Origin: Curvibacter microcysteis
Lineage (GTDB): Bacteria; Pseudomonadota; Gammaproteobacteria; Burkholderiales; Burkholderiaceae_C
Strand: one strand, 5' to 3'
NCBI RefSeq assembly: GCF_028649435.1
Contig: NZ_JAQSIN010000003.1
Length of the DNA stretch: 64,000 nucleotides
Shown: piece by piece, positions 18,393 to 27,438 of the stretch
Layout: every line of letters starts with the position of its first letter
How positions within the stretch are numbered: position 1 is the first letter of the stretch
Position numbers and translations under genes: made by a program
The notes under the pieces: generated by a model
Seen by the model: the letters and a program-made list of their open reading frames with translations, nothing else
Told to the model about the DNA's origin: nothing
Databases searched by the model: none

Positions 18393-20261
18393 TCAGAGCA
18401 CTTCGCTGGCGAAGTCGGCCAAACGCGAGCGTTCGCCTCGGGCCAGGGTGATGTGGCCGCTGTGCGGCCAGCCCTTGAACTTGTCGACTGCGAAGGTCAG
18501 GCCCGAAGAGCCTTCGGTGAGGTACGGGGTGTCGATCTGCGCGAGGTTGCCCATGCAGACGATCTTGGTCCCTGGGCCGGCCCGCGTGATCAGTGTCTTC
18601 ATTTGCTTGGGCGTCAGGTTTTGCGCCTCGTCAATGATCACGTACTTGTTCAAGAAGGTGCGGCCGCGCATGAAGTTCATGCTCTTGATCTTGATGCGGC
18701 TGCGGATCAACTCGTTGGTGGCAGCCCGGCCCCATTCGCCGGCGTTGCCGCCGTCGCCCTTGGCCAGAAACTCCAGGTTGTCGTCCAGCGCACCCATCCA
18801 GGGGCCCATCTTTTCTTCTTCGGTTCCGGGCAGGAAGCCGATGTCCTCGCCCACGCTGACGGTGGCGCGGGTCATGATGATCTCGGTGTAGCGGCGGTCG
18901 TCCAGCACCTGGGTCAGGCCTGCAGCCAGGGCCATCAAGGTCTTGCCGGTGCCGGCCGTGCCGGCCAGGGTGACGAAATCGACTTCCGGGTCCATCAGCA
19001 GGTTCATCGCGAAGTTTTGCTCGCGGTTGCGCGTGGTCACGCCCCAGATCGAGTTCTTGGCGTGCGCGTAGTCCTTGAGGGTTTGCAGCACGGCGGTTTT
19101 GCCGCGGATTTCGGTCACCCGGGCGTACAGGCTGGGCTCGCCCGGCGCTTCAAAGTACACAAACTGGTTGATCAGCAGGTTGGGCACGATGGGGCCTGCG
19201 ATGCGGTAGTAGGTGTGGGCGCCGGTTTGCCAGCTTTCCACCGACTTGCCGTTCTTGGTCCAGAAATCGGCTGGCAAGGGCAGGGCGCCGGAATACAGCA
19301 GATCGCCGTCTTCCAGTGTCTTGTCGTTTTGGTAGTCCTCAGCGGCCAGGCCCAGGGCGCGGGCCTTGACCCGCATGTTGATGTCCTTGGACACCAGCAC
19401 CACTTCGCGCGGGCTTTGTCCTTCTTGGCCTTCGGGGCTGTAAAGCTTGCGCAAGGCCTCGACGACCCCCAGGATCTGGTTGTCCGCCTTGCCTTGCGGC
19501 AGGCTGGTTGGCAGGCTGTAGTCCAGCGGACGGGTCTGGAAGAACAGCTTGCCGCCGGCTTCCCGGTGGCCCGTGGTGTCGAGCTTCAGGCCGGCCCCGA
19601 TGTCGGCGCCTTGGGCGCCCGCCAGGGCGTCGAGCGAGCGACTGGTCTGGCGAGCATTGCGCGCCACTTCGGTCATGCCCTTTTTGTGACCATCGAGCTC
19701 TTCCAGCACGATCATGGGCAGGAAGATGTCGTGCTCCTCGAAGCGGAACAGGCACATCGGGTCGTGCATGAGCACATTGGTGTCGAGCACGAACAGCTTG
19801 GTCGGGCCGGTGCTGCGTGGCTTGCGGGCGCGCACGGCAGGTGCCGGAGCGACCTCGGCCACCACTTCGGGTGCGGGTGCGGGAGCTGGCGCGGCCACGG
19901 CCACCGGCGCGGGGGCTGGGCTGGGGCGGCTCTTGGCCGAGGTGCTGCGGCGTGCGGTGCTGGGTGCCACGGTTTCGCTGACGGCGGCGCTGGGGCTTGC
20001 CGCGGGCGCCACGGCAGGGGCGGTCAGCAAAGACGACACCTGCGTCGATGTTTTGCGACGGCTTCGGGCGGGCGCGGGTGCTGGGCTGGGCGCGGCTTGC
20101 GCGACAGGCGCTTGGCGTGCCTGGGCGTGGACTTCGGGCTCGGTGGTGTCTTCAGCTTGGCTGCGGGAAGAGGGTTTGCGGCTGCTGCGGCTGGCGCTGC
20201 TGTCGTAGGCGCTGCCGGGCAGGATGGTGGCTTTTTTAGACGGGGCGGGCGGCAGAGGCAT
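18393..20261 (-). CDS. PhoH-like ATPase with N-terminal PIN domain
   Basis: PIN-PhoH (PhoH2-like) protein, in which a PIN ribonuclease domain is fused to a PhoH helicase-like ATPase. 622 residues. The first ~150 residues are Ala/Pro/Ser-rich low-complexity sequence. The PIN domain starts near residue 155 (LFVLDTNVLMHDP, acidic site residues, then VLEELDGHKKG). The PhoH domain has the P-loop GTAGTGKT (about residues 431-438), RATVSVGEDIGFLPG and the Walker B region YVIIDEAQNLTPKQ. PIN-PhoH proteins are linked to RNA unwinding and cleavage in mycobacteria; the role here is unproven. Ends before a strong terminator. Confidence 0.9.
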   Translation of the reverse strand: MPLPPAPSKKATILPGSAYDSSASRSSRKPSSRSQAEDTTEPEVHAQARQAPVAQAAPSPAPAPARSRRKTSTQVSSLLTAPAVAPAASPSAAVSETVAPSTARRSTSAKSRPSPAPAPVAVAAPAPAPAPEVVAEVAPAPAVRARKPRSTGPTKLFVLDTNVLMHDPMCLFRFEEHDIFLPMIVLEELDGHKKGMTEVARNARQTSRSLDALAGAQGADIGAGLKLDTTGHREAGGKLFFQTRPLDYSLPTSLPQGKADNQILGVVEALRKLYSPEGQEGQSPREVVLVSKDINMRVKARALGLAAEDYQNDKTLEDGDLLYSGALPLPADFWTKNGKSVESWQTGAHTYYRIAGPIVPNLLINQFVYFEAPGEPSLYARVTEIRGKTAVLQTLKDYAHAKNSIWGVTTRNREQNFAMNLLMDPEVDFVTLAGTAGTGKTLMALAAGLTQVLDDRRYTEIIMTRATVSVGEDIGFLPGTEEEKMGPWMGALDDNLEFLAKGDGGNAGEWGRAATNELIRSRIKIKSMNFMRGRTFLNKYVIIDEAQNLTPKQMKTLITRAGPGTKIVCMGNLAQIDTPYLTEGSSGLTFAVDKFKGWPHSGHITLARGERSRLADFASEVL

Positions 20262-20338
20262 GGATGAACGAACTCCTGAAAAGCGCAGACAAAATTTAAA
20301 GCGCGGGGATGTGTGCGGGTTTCAGCAGACCCCAAAGC

Positions 20339-20371
20339 AAAAAAGCCGCCAGGAGGCCTGGGCGGCTTTTT
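20339..20371 (-). terminator. Rho-independent terminator between bcp and phoH
   Basis: A stem of AAAAGCCGCC pairing with GGCGGCTTTT encloses a 10-nt loop that can itself pair partly. Both strands end in a T-run, so it can act both ways. It lies 88 bp past the bcp stop. Confidence 0.85.
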
Positions 20372-20458
20372 GAGCGGGGTGGCGGTGCGAAACCAGCAAC
20401 ATATGCGACCCATTATGCATGAGTCTGATGACGCTGCCGGCGTGGCCGGCGCCGTGTT

Positions 20459-20944
20459 TCAGGCGGCCTTTTTGAGGGCCTTGAGGTTCTTGACCGACTT
20501 CAGAACTTCGTCCACGTGGCCTGGCACCTTGAGGCCGCGCCATTCTTCGACCAGCACGCCATCGGGGCCGATCAGGAAGGTGCTGCGCTCGATGCCCTTG
20601 ACCTTTTTGCCGTACATGATCTTGTTCTTGACCACGCCGAACATGTGGCACATTTTTTCTTCGGTGTCAGCGATCAGCTCGAACGGCAGTTCGAGTTTGA
20701 GCTTGAATTCATCGTGCGACTTCATGTTGTCACGCGACACGCCGAACACGGTGGCACCCGCCTTGACAAAGTCTTTGTACTTGTCGCGGAACTGCATCGC
20801 TTCGGTGGTGCAGCCCGGGGTGTTGTCCTTGGGGTAAAAATACAGCACCACGATGTGGCCGTGGTGGGACGTGTTCGACACCTTGATCCCACCCGTTGCG
20901 TTCGCTTCGAATTCGGGAATGGACTTGTTGACAACGATCGCCAT
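20459..20944 (-). CDS. bcp: thioredoxin-dependent peroxiredoxin, Bcp/PrxQ type
   Basis: Reduces hydrogen peroxide and alkyl hydroperoxides. 161 residues. The peroxidatic Cys45 sits in PKDNTPGCTTEA. The usual PrxQ resolving Cys five residues later is Met50 here (AMQFRD). The third conserved Cys is kept at position 99 (KMCHMFGV). The enzyme is therefore either 1-Cys or uses Cys99. The C-terminal block RSTFLIGPDGVLVEEWRG is typical. Transcribed alone, convergent with nothing and upstream of phoH. Confidence 0.93.
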   Translation of the reverse strand: MAIVVNKSIPEFEANATGGIKVSNTSHHGHIVVLYFYPKDNTPGCTTEAMQFRDKYKDFVKAGATVFGVSRDNMKSHDEFKLKLELPFELIADTEEKMCHMFGVVKNKIMYGKKVKGIERSTFLIGPDGVLVEEWRGLKVPGHVDEVLKSVKNLKALKKAA

Positions 20945-21059
20945 AGAACTTCAATCTCGTGTGACAGGTGTGACCTAAGATGGTCGGGTTTGGAGGCATT
21001 GCACCTCTCTCTTCGTCCCCCCATCCGCAACTCGAGATTTTACCCTGAAAACAGTTGCA

Positions 21060-21449
21060 TCAGGGTGTTTGGTCTTGCGCGGGCTCCAGTAACAGGGCTG
21101 CGGCCACTTTGCGACCCTCGCCGGCGAGGATGTTGTAGGTGCGGCAGGCAGCATGGGTGTCCATGGTTTCCAGGCCGATGCGGCGCTCTATCAAGGGGCG
21201 CAGCCAGGCTGCAGGCGGGAAGCGGTTGCGCAGGCCGCTGCCGAACACCACCACCTCGCAGTCCAGGGCTGCCAACTGGGCGAAGTGGCTTTCGTTGAGG
21301 TCTTCAAAGCGCTCGGCTTGCCAGGCGAACTGCTCCCCCTGGCTGCTCACGACCACGCTGCCTTGGTGTTTTTCGCCGTTGATGGCAATCCAGCCCGGGC
21401 CATAGCCGTTGATGGAGGGAACGTCGTATTTGTCGGGTTGGAGTTTCAT
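21060..21449 (-). CDS. Mth938-like domain protein (DUF498 family)
   Basis: 129 residues, a single compact Mth938-like domain as in Xcc1710 and the mitochondrial factor NDUFAF3. Seen: the N-terminal block MKLQPDKYDVPSINGYGPGW, the central VVVFGSGLRNRFP, and the C-terminal GLETMDTHAACRTYNILAGEGRKVAAALLL. Bacterial members are structurally known but functionally unclear. Divergent from the aminotransferase at 21559, so the two share a 109-bp control region. Confidence 0.85.
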   Translation of the reverse strand: MKLQPDKYDVPSINGYGPGWIAINGEKHQGSVVVSSQGEQFAWQAERFEDLNESHFAQLAALDCEVVVFGSGLRNRFPPAAWLRPLIERRIGLETMDTHAACRTYNILAGEGRKVAAALLLEPAQDQTP

Positions 21450-21484
21450 GGTGCGTGTGGCCGGTCAATAGGCCCTGCACTGAA

Positions 21485-21513
21485 TTGGCGCAGAACTGTG
21501 GTCAAATTATAGG
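21485..21513 (+). promoter_or_regulatory. possible promoter of the aminotransferase
   Basis: TTGGCG (21485-21490), a 17-bp spacer and TATAGG (21508-21513) lie 46 bp before the ATG at 21559. Moderate match to the sigma-70 consensus; found by eye. Confidence 0.4.
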
Positions 21514-21558
21514 TTTCGCTTCTGATGACTTAACTCCGGAGGGGACATTCCCGACACT

Positions 21559-22791
21559 ATGAAAACCGTCCAGAAATCTGCCAAGCTTGCCAACGTCTGC
21601 TACGACATCCGCGGCCCCATCATGGACCGAGCGCGTCAGATGGAAGACGAAGGTCAGAAGATCATCAAGCTCAACATTGGCAATCTGGCGGTGTTTGGTT
21701 TCGATTCCCCCGAAGAAATTCAGCAGGACATGGTCCGCAACCTGCCCAATTCAGCAGGCTATTCGGACAGCAAGGGCATTTTTGCCGCCCGCAAAGCGGT
21801 GATGCACTACACCCAGCAGCAGGGCATCAAGAACGTCACCCTGGACGACATCTACCTGGGCAATGGCGCCAGCGAGCTGATCGTCATGGCCACCAACGCC
21901 TTGCTGGACAACGGCGACGAGTTGCTGCTGCCCTCGCCCGATTACCCGCTGTGGACCGCCGCCGTCAGCCTCTCTGGCGCGCGCCCGGTGCATTACCGCT
22001 GCGACGAGGACAACGGCTGGATGCCCAACCTCGACGACATCCGCGCCAAGATCACGCCGCGCACCAAGGGCATCGTGGTGATCAACCCGAACAACCCGAC
22101 CGGCGCGCTCTACTCGGACGACCTGCTCAAGTCCATCGTCGCCATTGCGCGTGAGCACGGCCTGGTGATTTTTGCCGACGAGGTTTACGACAAGGTGCTG
22201 TACGACGGCGTCAAGCACACTGCCATCGGCTCGCTCAGCGAAGACGTGCTGACCCTCACCTTCAACTCCCTGTCCAAGAGCTACCGCAGCTGCGGCTACC
22301 GGGCTGGCTGGATGGTGGTGTCTGGCGACAAGAAGCCGGCGCGTGACTACATCGAGGGCCTGAACATGCTCTCCAACATGCGCCTGTGCTCCAACGTGCC
22401 GGGCCAGTACGCGATCCAGACCGCGCTGGGCGGCTACCAAAGCATCAACGACCTGGTCAACGAAGGGGGCCGCCTGCGCCGCCAGCGCGACCTGGCGTAT
22501 GAGTTGATCACCGCCATCCCGGGCGTCAGCTGCGTCAAGCCGACGGCGGCGCTGTACATGTTCCCGCGCCTCGACCCCGCGGTCTACCCGATCGAGAACG
22601 ACCAGCAGTTCTTCCTGGAGCTGCTGGAAGAAACCCGCGTCATGCTGGTGCAGGGCACGGGCTTCAACTGGCCCGATACCGACCACTTCCGCATCGTGTT
22701 CCTGCCCCATGAGGATGATTTGCGCGAGGCCATTGGCCGCATCGCCCGCTTCCTGGAGCAGTACCGCAAACGCGTGCAAGCGGCGGCCTGA
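21559..22791 (+). CDS. alaA: PLP-dependent aminotransferase, AlaA type
   Basis: Class I/II aminotransferase of the AlaA group, which makes alanine from pyruvate and glutamate. 410 residues. PLP-site residues visible: YLGNGASELI, NPNNPTGALYSDDLL, the phosphate/ring-binding FADEVYDKVLYD, and the Schiff-base Lys240 in SLSKSYRSCGYRAGW. An Arg in FRIVFLPHEDDLREA near the C-terminus should bind the substrate carboxylate. Start ATG follows GGAGGGG. It opens a run of amino-acid genes ending in hom and thrC; in this neighbourhood a broader 2-oxoacid specificity is possible. Confidence 0.88.
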   Translation: MKTVQKSAKLANVCYDIRGPIMDRARQMEDEGQKIIKLNIGNLAVFGFDSPEEIQQDMVRNLPNSAGYSDSKGIFAARKAVMHYTQQQGIKNVTLDDIYLGNGASELIVMATNALLDNGDELLLPSPDYPLWTAAVSLSGARPVHYRCDEDNGWMPNLDDIRAKITPRTKGIVVINPNNPTGALYSDDLLKSIVAIAREHGLVIFADEVYDKVLYDGVKHTAIGSLSEDVLTLTFNSLSKSYRSCGYRAGWMVVSGDKKPARDYIEGLNMLSNMRLCSNVPGQYAIQTALGGYQSINDLVNEGGRLRRQRDLAYELITAIPGVSCVKPTAALYMFPRLDPAVYPIENDQQFFLELLEETRVMLVQGTGFNWPDTDHFRIVFLPHEDDLREAIGRIARFLEQYRKRVQAAA

Positions 22792-22818
22792 GGCCGCACG
22801 CCGATCGACCTGCCGAGC

Positions 22819-23823
22819 ATGAAGCGCTTTCTCCTGGCCATTCTGTGTGCGACCTCGGCCTGGGCCGGGGCGGCGCCCGCGCCCGAGCCGGTGCGCTTCA
22901 GCCATGGCCAGTGGAACCTGCAGTGCGACAACAGCCGCACCTGCCGCGCTGAGGGCTACCAAGCTGACGAGGCGGATGGGTCGGAGTCCAAGCCGGTGTC
23001 CATGTTGCTCACCCGCGCGGCGGGCCCGGACGCGCCGGTGAAGGTCGAATGGCAGGTCTACAGCGAGCCAAGCCTCCAAAGCGCTCTGCGGCTGAGTGTG
23101 GGCGCGCTCACGCTCACCGGCCAGGGTGAAGGCGTGCAGAGCGTGCCGTCCACCCAGGTGGCGGCTTTGCTGCGCGAACTGCTCAAAAGCGACGCCGCCA
23201 CGGTGCGCAGCAGCCAGGCCTCAAGCGGCCCCTGGCGCCTGTCCCTGGTGGGGCTGAATGCCGTGCTGCTCAAGATGGACGACGCACAGGGCCGGGTTGA
23301 TACGCCGGGCGCTCTGGTGCGCCGGGGCAAAAAGCCCGAGTCGGCGGTGTTGCCCCCGCTGCCGCTGCCCGTGCTCAAGGTGGCCCGCCCTGTGCCCACA
23401 CGCGCCAGCGACGCCAAGCTGCTGCGCCCCTTGTTGGCCGCCGTCCCGGCCAAGGTCATGGCCGATGAATGCAATGACTCCGAGATGTACCGCACGCAAA
23501 GTCAGGTGGTGCGGCTGACCGAGCGCCAAGTGTTGTTGGCCACCCCTTGCCCGCAAGGGGCCTACAACGGCACCAGTTTGCTGTGGCTGGCCAATGACCG
23601 CCCGCCCTACCAATTGCAGTTGCAGGAAGCCAATGGGGACTTTGACCCGAAGACGGGCCAGGTCCTCAACAGCATGAAAGGCCGGGGCCTGGGCGACTGC
23701 TGGTCGCAACAGGCCTGGCAGTTTGATGGCCAAGGTTTTGTCCTGGCACGGGAGTCCAGCACCGGTGAATGCCGTGGTTTTCCAGGCGGGGCCTGGGACC
23801 TGCCGTCTTACCTGACCCGCTGA
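22819..23823 (+). CDS. DUF1176 secreted protein
   Basis: 334 residues with a signal peptide (MKRFLLAILCATSAWAGA, cleavage near residue 19). The mature part starts with the DUF1176 block HGQWNLQCDNSRTCRAEGY and ends with DCWSQQAWQFDGQGFVL and TGECRGFPGGAWDLPSY. Paired cysteines (two near the start, several near the end) fit a disulfide-stabilised periplasmic protein. Function of the family is unknown. Lies 27 bp after the aminotransferase and 44 bp before hom, so it may be co-transcribed, though a biosynthetic role is unlikely. Confidence 0.85.
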   Translation: MKRFLLAILCATSAWAGAAPAPEPVRFSHGQWNLQCDNSRTCRAEGYQADEADGSESKPVSMLLTRAAGPDAPVKVEWQVYSEPSLQSALRLSVGALTLTGQGEGVQSVPSTQVAALLRELLKSDAATVRSSQASSGPWRLSLVGLNAVLLKMDDAQGRVDTPGALVRRGKKPESAVLPPLPLPVLKVARPVPTRASDAKLLRPLLAAVPAKVMADECNDSEMYRTQSQVVRLTERQVLLATPCPQGAYNGTSLLWLANDRPPYQLQLQEANGDFDPKTGQVLNSMKGRGLGDCWSQQAWQFDGQGFVLARESSTGECRGFPGGAWDLPSYLTR

Positions 23824-23867
23824 CCCTGCGCACCCTATTCCTATTTTTGAAACCTGAAGTGAACCCC

Positions 23868-25190
23868 ATGAAACCCATCCAAGTCGGCCTTTTGGGCATT
23901 GGCACCGTCGGCAGCGGTACCTTCCACGTTCTGCAGCGCAACCAGGAAGAAATTCGTCGCCGCGCTGGCCGGGGCATTGAGATCACCATGGTGGCCGACC
24001 TCAACGTGGAGCGCGCCCGCTCCGTCGTCGGTGACCAGGTGCAGGTCGTCAACGACGCCCGTGCCGTGATTGCCAACCCGGACATCGACATCGTCATCGA
24101 ACTCATCGGCGGCTATGGCGTGGCCAAGTCCCTGGTGCTCGAAGCCATCGCCGCAGGCAAGCATGTGGTCACCGCCAACAAGGCGCTGCTGGCCGTGCAC
24201 GGCACTGAAATCTTTGCCGCCGCGTCGGCCAAGGGCGTGATGGTGGCCTTTGAAGCCGCTGTGGCCGGGGGCATCCCGATCATCAAGGCGCTGCGCGAAG
24301 GCCTGACCGCCAACGCCATCCAGTGGATTGCCGGCATCATCAACGGCACCACCAACTTCATCCTGTCCGAAATGCGCGACAAGGGCCTCGACTTTGAGGT
24401 CGTGCTCAAGGAGGCCCAGCGCCTGGGCTACGCCGAAGCCGACCCGACCTTCGACATCGAAGGCGTGGACGCCGCCCACAAGGCCACGCTGATGAGCGCC
24501 ATCGCTTTCGGCATCCCGGTGCAGTTCGACAAGGCTTACGTGGAAGGCATCACCAAGCTGTCGGCCGCGGACATCCGCTACGCCGAGCAACTGGGCTACC
24601 GCATCAAGCTGCTGGGCATCACCAAGCGCGCTGCCAATGGCATTGAACTGCGTGTGCACCCGGCCCTGGTGCCGGCCAAGCGCCTGATCGCCAACGTCGA
24701 AGGCGCGATGAACGCCGTCATGGTGCAAGGCGATGCCGTGGGCACCACCCTGTACTACGGCAAGGGCGCAGGCTCCGAGCCGACCGCCAGTGCCGTGATT
24801 GCCGACCTGGTCGACATCGCCCGCCTGCACACCGCCGACGCGGCTCAGCGCGTGCCCCACCTGGCCTTCCAGCCCGATGAGATGAGCGACGTGCCCGTGC
24901 TGCCGATGAGCCAGGTCGTCACCAGCTACTACCTGCGCCTGAGCGTGTCCGACGAAGCCGGCGTGCTGGCCCGTGTGACCGGCATCCTGGCCGGCGCCGG
25001 CATCAGCATCGACGCGGTGCTGCAGCGCGAAGCCGACGAGGTGGGCGGCGAAGGTTCGACCCACACCGACCTGATCATCCTGACCCACGACACCGTCGAA
25101 GGCACGATGGACCGCGCGATCGCCGAGATGCAAGCCCTGCCCACCGTGCTGGCGCCCATCACCCGCATCCGCAAGGAAGAACTGGCCTGA
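23868..25190 (+). CDS. hom: homoserine dehydrogenase
   Basis: Reduces aspartate semialdehyde to homoserine for threonine and methionine. 440 residues, the monofunctional form. Rossmann motif GLLGIGTVGSG at residues 7-17, then AANKALLAVHG-type cofactor block (TANKALLAVHG), the substrate region GIINGTTNFILSEM and YAEADPTFDIEGVDAAHK. A C-terminal ACT domain (about residues 350-430, YYLRLSVSDEAGVLARVTGIL) should give threonine feedback inhibition. Start chosen at ATG 23868, where the protein begins MKPIQVGLLG; the frame is open further upstream. Confidence 0.96.
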   Translation: MKPIQVGLLGIGTVGSGTFHVLQRNQEEIRRRAGRGIEITMVADLNVERARSVVGDQVQVVNDARAVIANPDIDIVIELIGGYGVAKSLVLEAIAAGKHVVTANKALLAVHGTEIFAAASAKGVMVAFEAAVAGGIPIIKALREGLTANAIQWIAGIINGTTNFILSEMRDKGLDFEVVLKEAQRLGYAEADPTFDIEGVDAAHKATLMSAIAFGIPVQFDKAYVEGITKLSAADIRYAEQLGYRIKLLGITKRAANGIELRVHPALVPAKRLIANVEGAMNAVMVQGDAVGTTLYYGKGAGSEPTASAVIADLVDIARLHTADAAQRVPHLAFQPDEMSDVPVLPMSQVVTSYYLRLSVSDEAGVLARVTGILAGAGISIDAVLQREADEVGGEGSTHTDLIILTHDTVEGTMDRAIAEMQALPTVLAPITRIRKEELA

Positions 25191-25298
25191 GGCCCCGCGC
25201 TGCATGGGTCCGGACCCGGGCCATGCGGCTGCGTCAAAATGGCGACCTGACCGTGTCCGCGGCCGGTCGCCCTTGTATTGTTGGAACAGGAACAGACC

Positions 25299-26729
25299 GT
25301 GAAGTACCTGAGCACCCGAGGTCATGCCGACCGCAAGCGTTTTTGTGAAATCCTGCTCGAAGGTCTGGCGCCCGATGGCGGCCTTTACCTGCCCGAGCAC
25401 TACCCGCAAGTGGACGACGCCACGCTGACGCGCTGGCGCTCGGTCTACCACGAGCAAGGCTATGCCGAGCTGGCGTTTGAGATCCTGTCGCTGTACGTCG
25501 ACGACATCCCGGCCGCCGACCTCAAGGCCCTGTGCCACAAGACCTACACCGCCGAGGTGTTCGGCACCGGCGAGATCGTGCCGCTGCGCCACCTCGAAGA
25601 CGGCCTGTGGCTCGAAGCCTTGTCCAACGGCCCGACGCTGGCCTTCAAGGACATGGCCATGCAGCTGCTGGGCAACCTGTTCGAATACGAACTCGCACGC
25701 CGGGGCGAAGAACTGAATATCTTCGGCGCCACCTCAGGTGACACCGGCAGCGCGGCGGAATACGCCATGCGCGGCAAGAAGGGCGTGCGCGTCTTCATGA
25801 CCAGCCCGAATGGCCGCATGAGCCCGTTCCAGCAGGCGCAGATGTTCAGCCTGCAGGACGAGAACATCCACAACCTCGCGGTGGAAGGCGTGTTCGACGA
25901 CTGCCAGGACCTCGTCAAGGCGGTCTCCAACGACCTCGAGTTCAAGCGCAAGTACAAGATCGGCACCGTCAACTCCATCAACTGGGCCCGCCTGCTGGCC
26001 CAGGTGGTGTATTACTTTGCCGGCTACATCCAGGCCACCGAGCGCAATGTCCAAAAGGTGAGCTTCACCGTGCCCTCGGGCAACTTCGGCAATGTCTGCG
26101 CCGGCCATGTGGCGCGCATGATGGGCCTGCCCATCGAGCGCCTGGTGGTGGCCACCAACGAAAACGACGTGCTCGACGAGTTCTTCCGCACCGGCGTCTA
26201 CCGCGTGCGCGGCAGCGCCGACACGCACGAGACCTCCAGCCCCTCGATGGACATCTCCAAGGCCAGCAACTTCGAGCGCTTTGTGTTCGACCTGCTGGGC
26301 CGTGACGCGGCACGCACCAAGCACCTGTTTGGCGAGCAGTTGTCGAGCCAGGGTCGCTTTGACCTCAGCGCCGACCCCTTGTTCGCCCAGGCCGCCAGCC
26401 GCTATGGCTTTGCCAGCGGCCGCAGCACTCACGCCGACCGACTGGCCACCATCCGCGACAACTTCAGCCGCCATGGGGTCACCGTCGACACCCACACGGC
26501 CGATGGGGTCAAGGTGGCCCGCGAGCAGCGCGGCCCGGCCGACGTGCCGATGATCGTGCTCGAAACGGCCTTGCCCATCAAGTTTGCCGCCACCATCGCC
26601 GAAGCCCTGGGCCACGAACCCGAGCGCCCGGCCCGCTTTGAAGGCATCGAGGCCCTGCCCAAGAAGGTGAAGGTGATCCCGGCCGACGTCGCGGTGGTCA
26701 AGGCCTACATCGAAGCGCATTGCCCCTGA
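25299..26729 (+). CDS. thrC: threonine synthase ThrC
   Basis: PLP enzyme converting phosphohomoserine to threonine. 476 residues, the long proteobacterial class. Starts MKYLSTRGHADRK from a GTG at 25299 (a TTG seven codons upstream is in frame but gives a non-family extension). PLP Lys117 is in LAFKDMAMQ; the cofactor loop is GATSGDTGSAAEYA; VPSGNFGNVCAGHVA is further on. No thrB is visible between hom and thrC, so homoserine kinase must be encoded elsewhere. Ends before a strong terminator. Confidence 0.96.
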   Translation: MKYLSTRGHADRKRFCEILLEGLAPDGGLYLPEHYPQVDDATLTRWRSVYHEQGYAELAFEILSLYVDDIPAADLKALCHKTYTAEVFGTGEIVPLRHLEDGLWLEALSNGPTLAFKDMAMQLLGNLFEYELARRGEELNIFGATSGDTGSAAEYAMRGKKGVRVFMTSPNGRMSPFQQAQMFSLQDENIHNLAVEGVFDDCQDLVKAVSNDLEFKRKYKIGTVNSINWARLLAQVVYYFAGYIQATERNVQKVSFTVPSGNFGNVCAGHVARMMGLPIERLVVATNENDVLDEFFRTGVYRVRGSADTHETSSPSMDISKASNFERFVFDLLGRDAARTKHLFGEQLSSQGRFDLSADPLFAQAASRYGFASGRSTHADRLATIRDNFSRHGVTVDTHTADGVKVAREQRGPADVPMIVLETALPIKFAATIAEALGHEPERPARFEGIEALPKKVKVIPADVAVVKAYIEAHCP

Positions 26730-26766
26730 ACCCCGGCACCGGAGGTGCCGCCCGCGTGGACCCGCC

Positions 26767-26791
26767 AAGCCAGCGCCTGCGCTGGCTTTTT
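26767..26791 (+). terminator. Rho-independent terminator after thrC
   Basis: AAGCCAGCGC pairs with GCGCTGGCTT around a minimal loop and is followed by T5. It lies 38 bp past the thrC stop and ends the amino-acid run before mobB. Confidence 0.88.
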
Positions 26792-26892
26792 GCCATCCTG
26801 GCCCGGGCCCGCAGCGGCGACCGCCCTGACCACAACAACCCCTGCGTTGGCGCGCCCGTGACCCGGGCCCCGAACGCACACCGGAGACAGAC

Positions 26893-27438
26893 ATGAAGGT
26901 CGTAGGCTTTGCAGGTTATTCAGGCTCGGGCAAGACCACCTTGCTGGAGCAAGTGATCCCCGCCTTGCGTCAGCGCGGGCTGCGCGTGTCCGTGGTCAAG
27001 CACGCACACCACCGTTTTGACATCGACCACCCGGGCAAAGACACCTGGCGCCACCGCCAGGCCGGTGCCTTCGAGGTGGTGGTGGCCAGCGAGCACCGCC
27101 TGGCCCTGATGCGCGAGTACGAGCAACCCTACCGCCTGACCGTGCACCAGATGCTGGCCGAGCTGTACGAGGGCGTGGACTGGGTGCTGGTCGAGGGCTT
27201 CAAGGAAAGCGACCTGCTCAAGGTCGAGGTCTGGCGTGCGCCGACGGCCGATTTCGCCGGTCACCCCGCGCGCTACCCCGACGACGATTTCATCGTCGCC
27301 ATCGCCACCGACGTGCCCGAGCAACTGCCCGTGCCCACCGGTCGCCCCGTGCTCGACCTGAACCAGCCCGAGGCCGTGGCCGCCTGGCTGGTCGACCAGG
27401 GCGACCGATTCGAATACACGTTTGAGAACCGCACATGA
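26893..27438 (+). CDS. mobB: molybdopterin-guanine dinucleotide biosynthesis protein MobB
   Basis: P-loop GTPase that assists MobA in making the guanine dinucleotide form of molybdenum cofactor. 181 residues. The Walker A motif GYSGSGKTT is at residues 8-16. The family block KHAHHRFDIDHPGKDTWRHR follows, and WVLVEGFKESDLLKVEV forms the Walker B region. ATG follows GGAGA. Its stop overlaps the moeA start (ATGA), so mobB-moeA-moaD is a tight operon. Confidence 0.93.
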   Translation: MKVVGFAGYSGSGKTTLLEQVIPALRQRGLRVSVVKHAHHRFDIDHPGKDTWRHRQAGAFEVVVASEHRLALMREYEQPYRLTVHQMLAELYEGVDWVLVEGFKESDLLKVEVWRAPTADFAGHPARYPDDDFIVAIATDVPEQLPVPTGRPVLDLNQPEAVAAWLVDQGDRFEYTFENRT

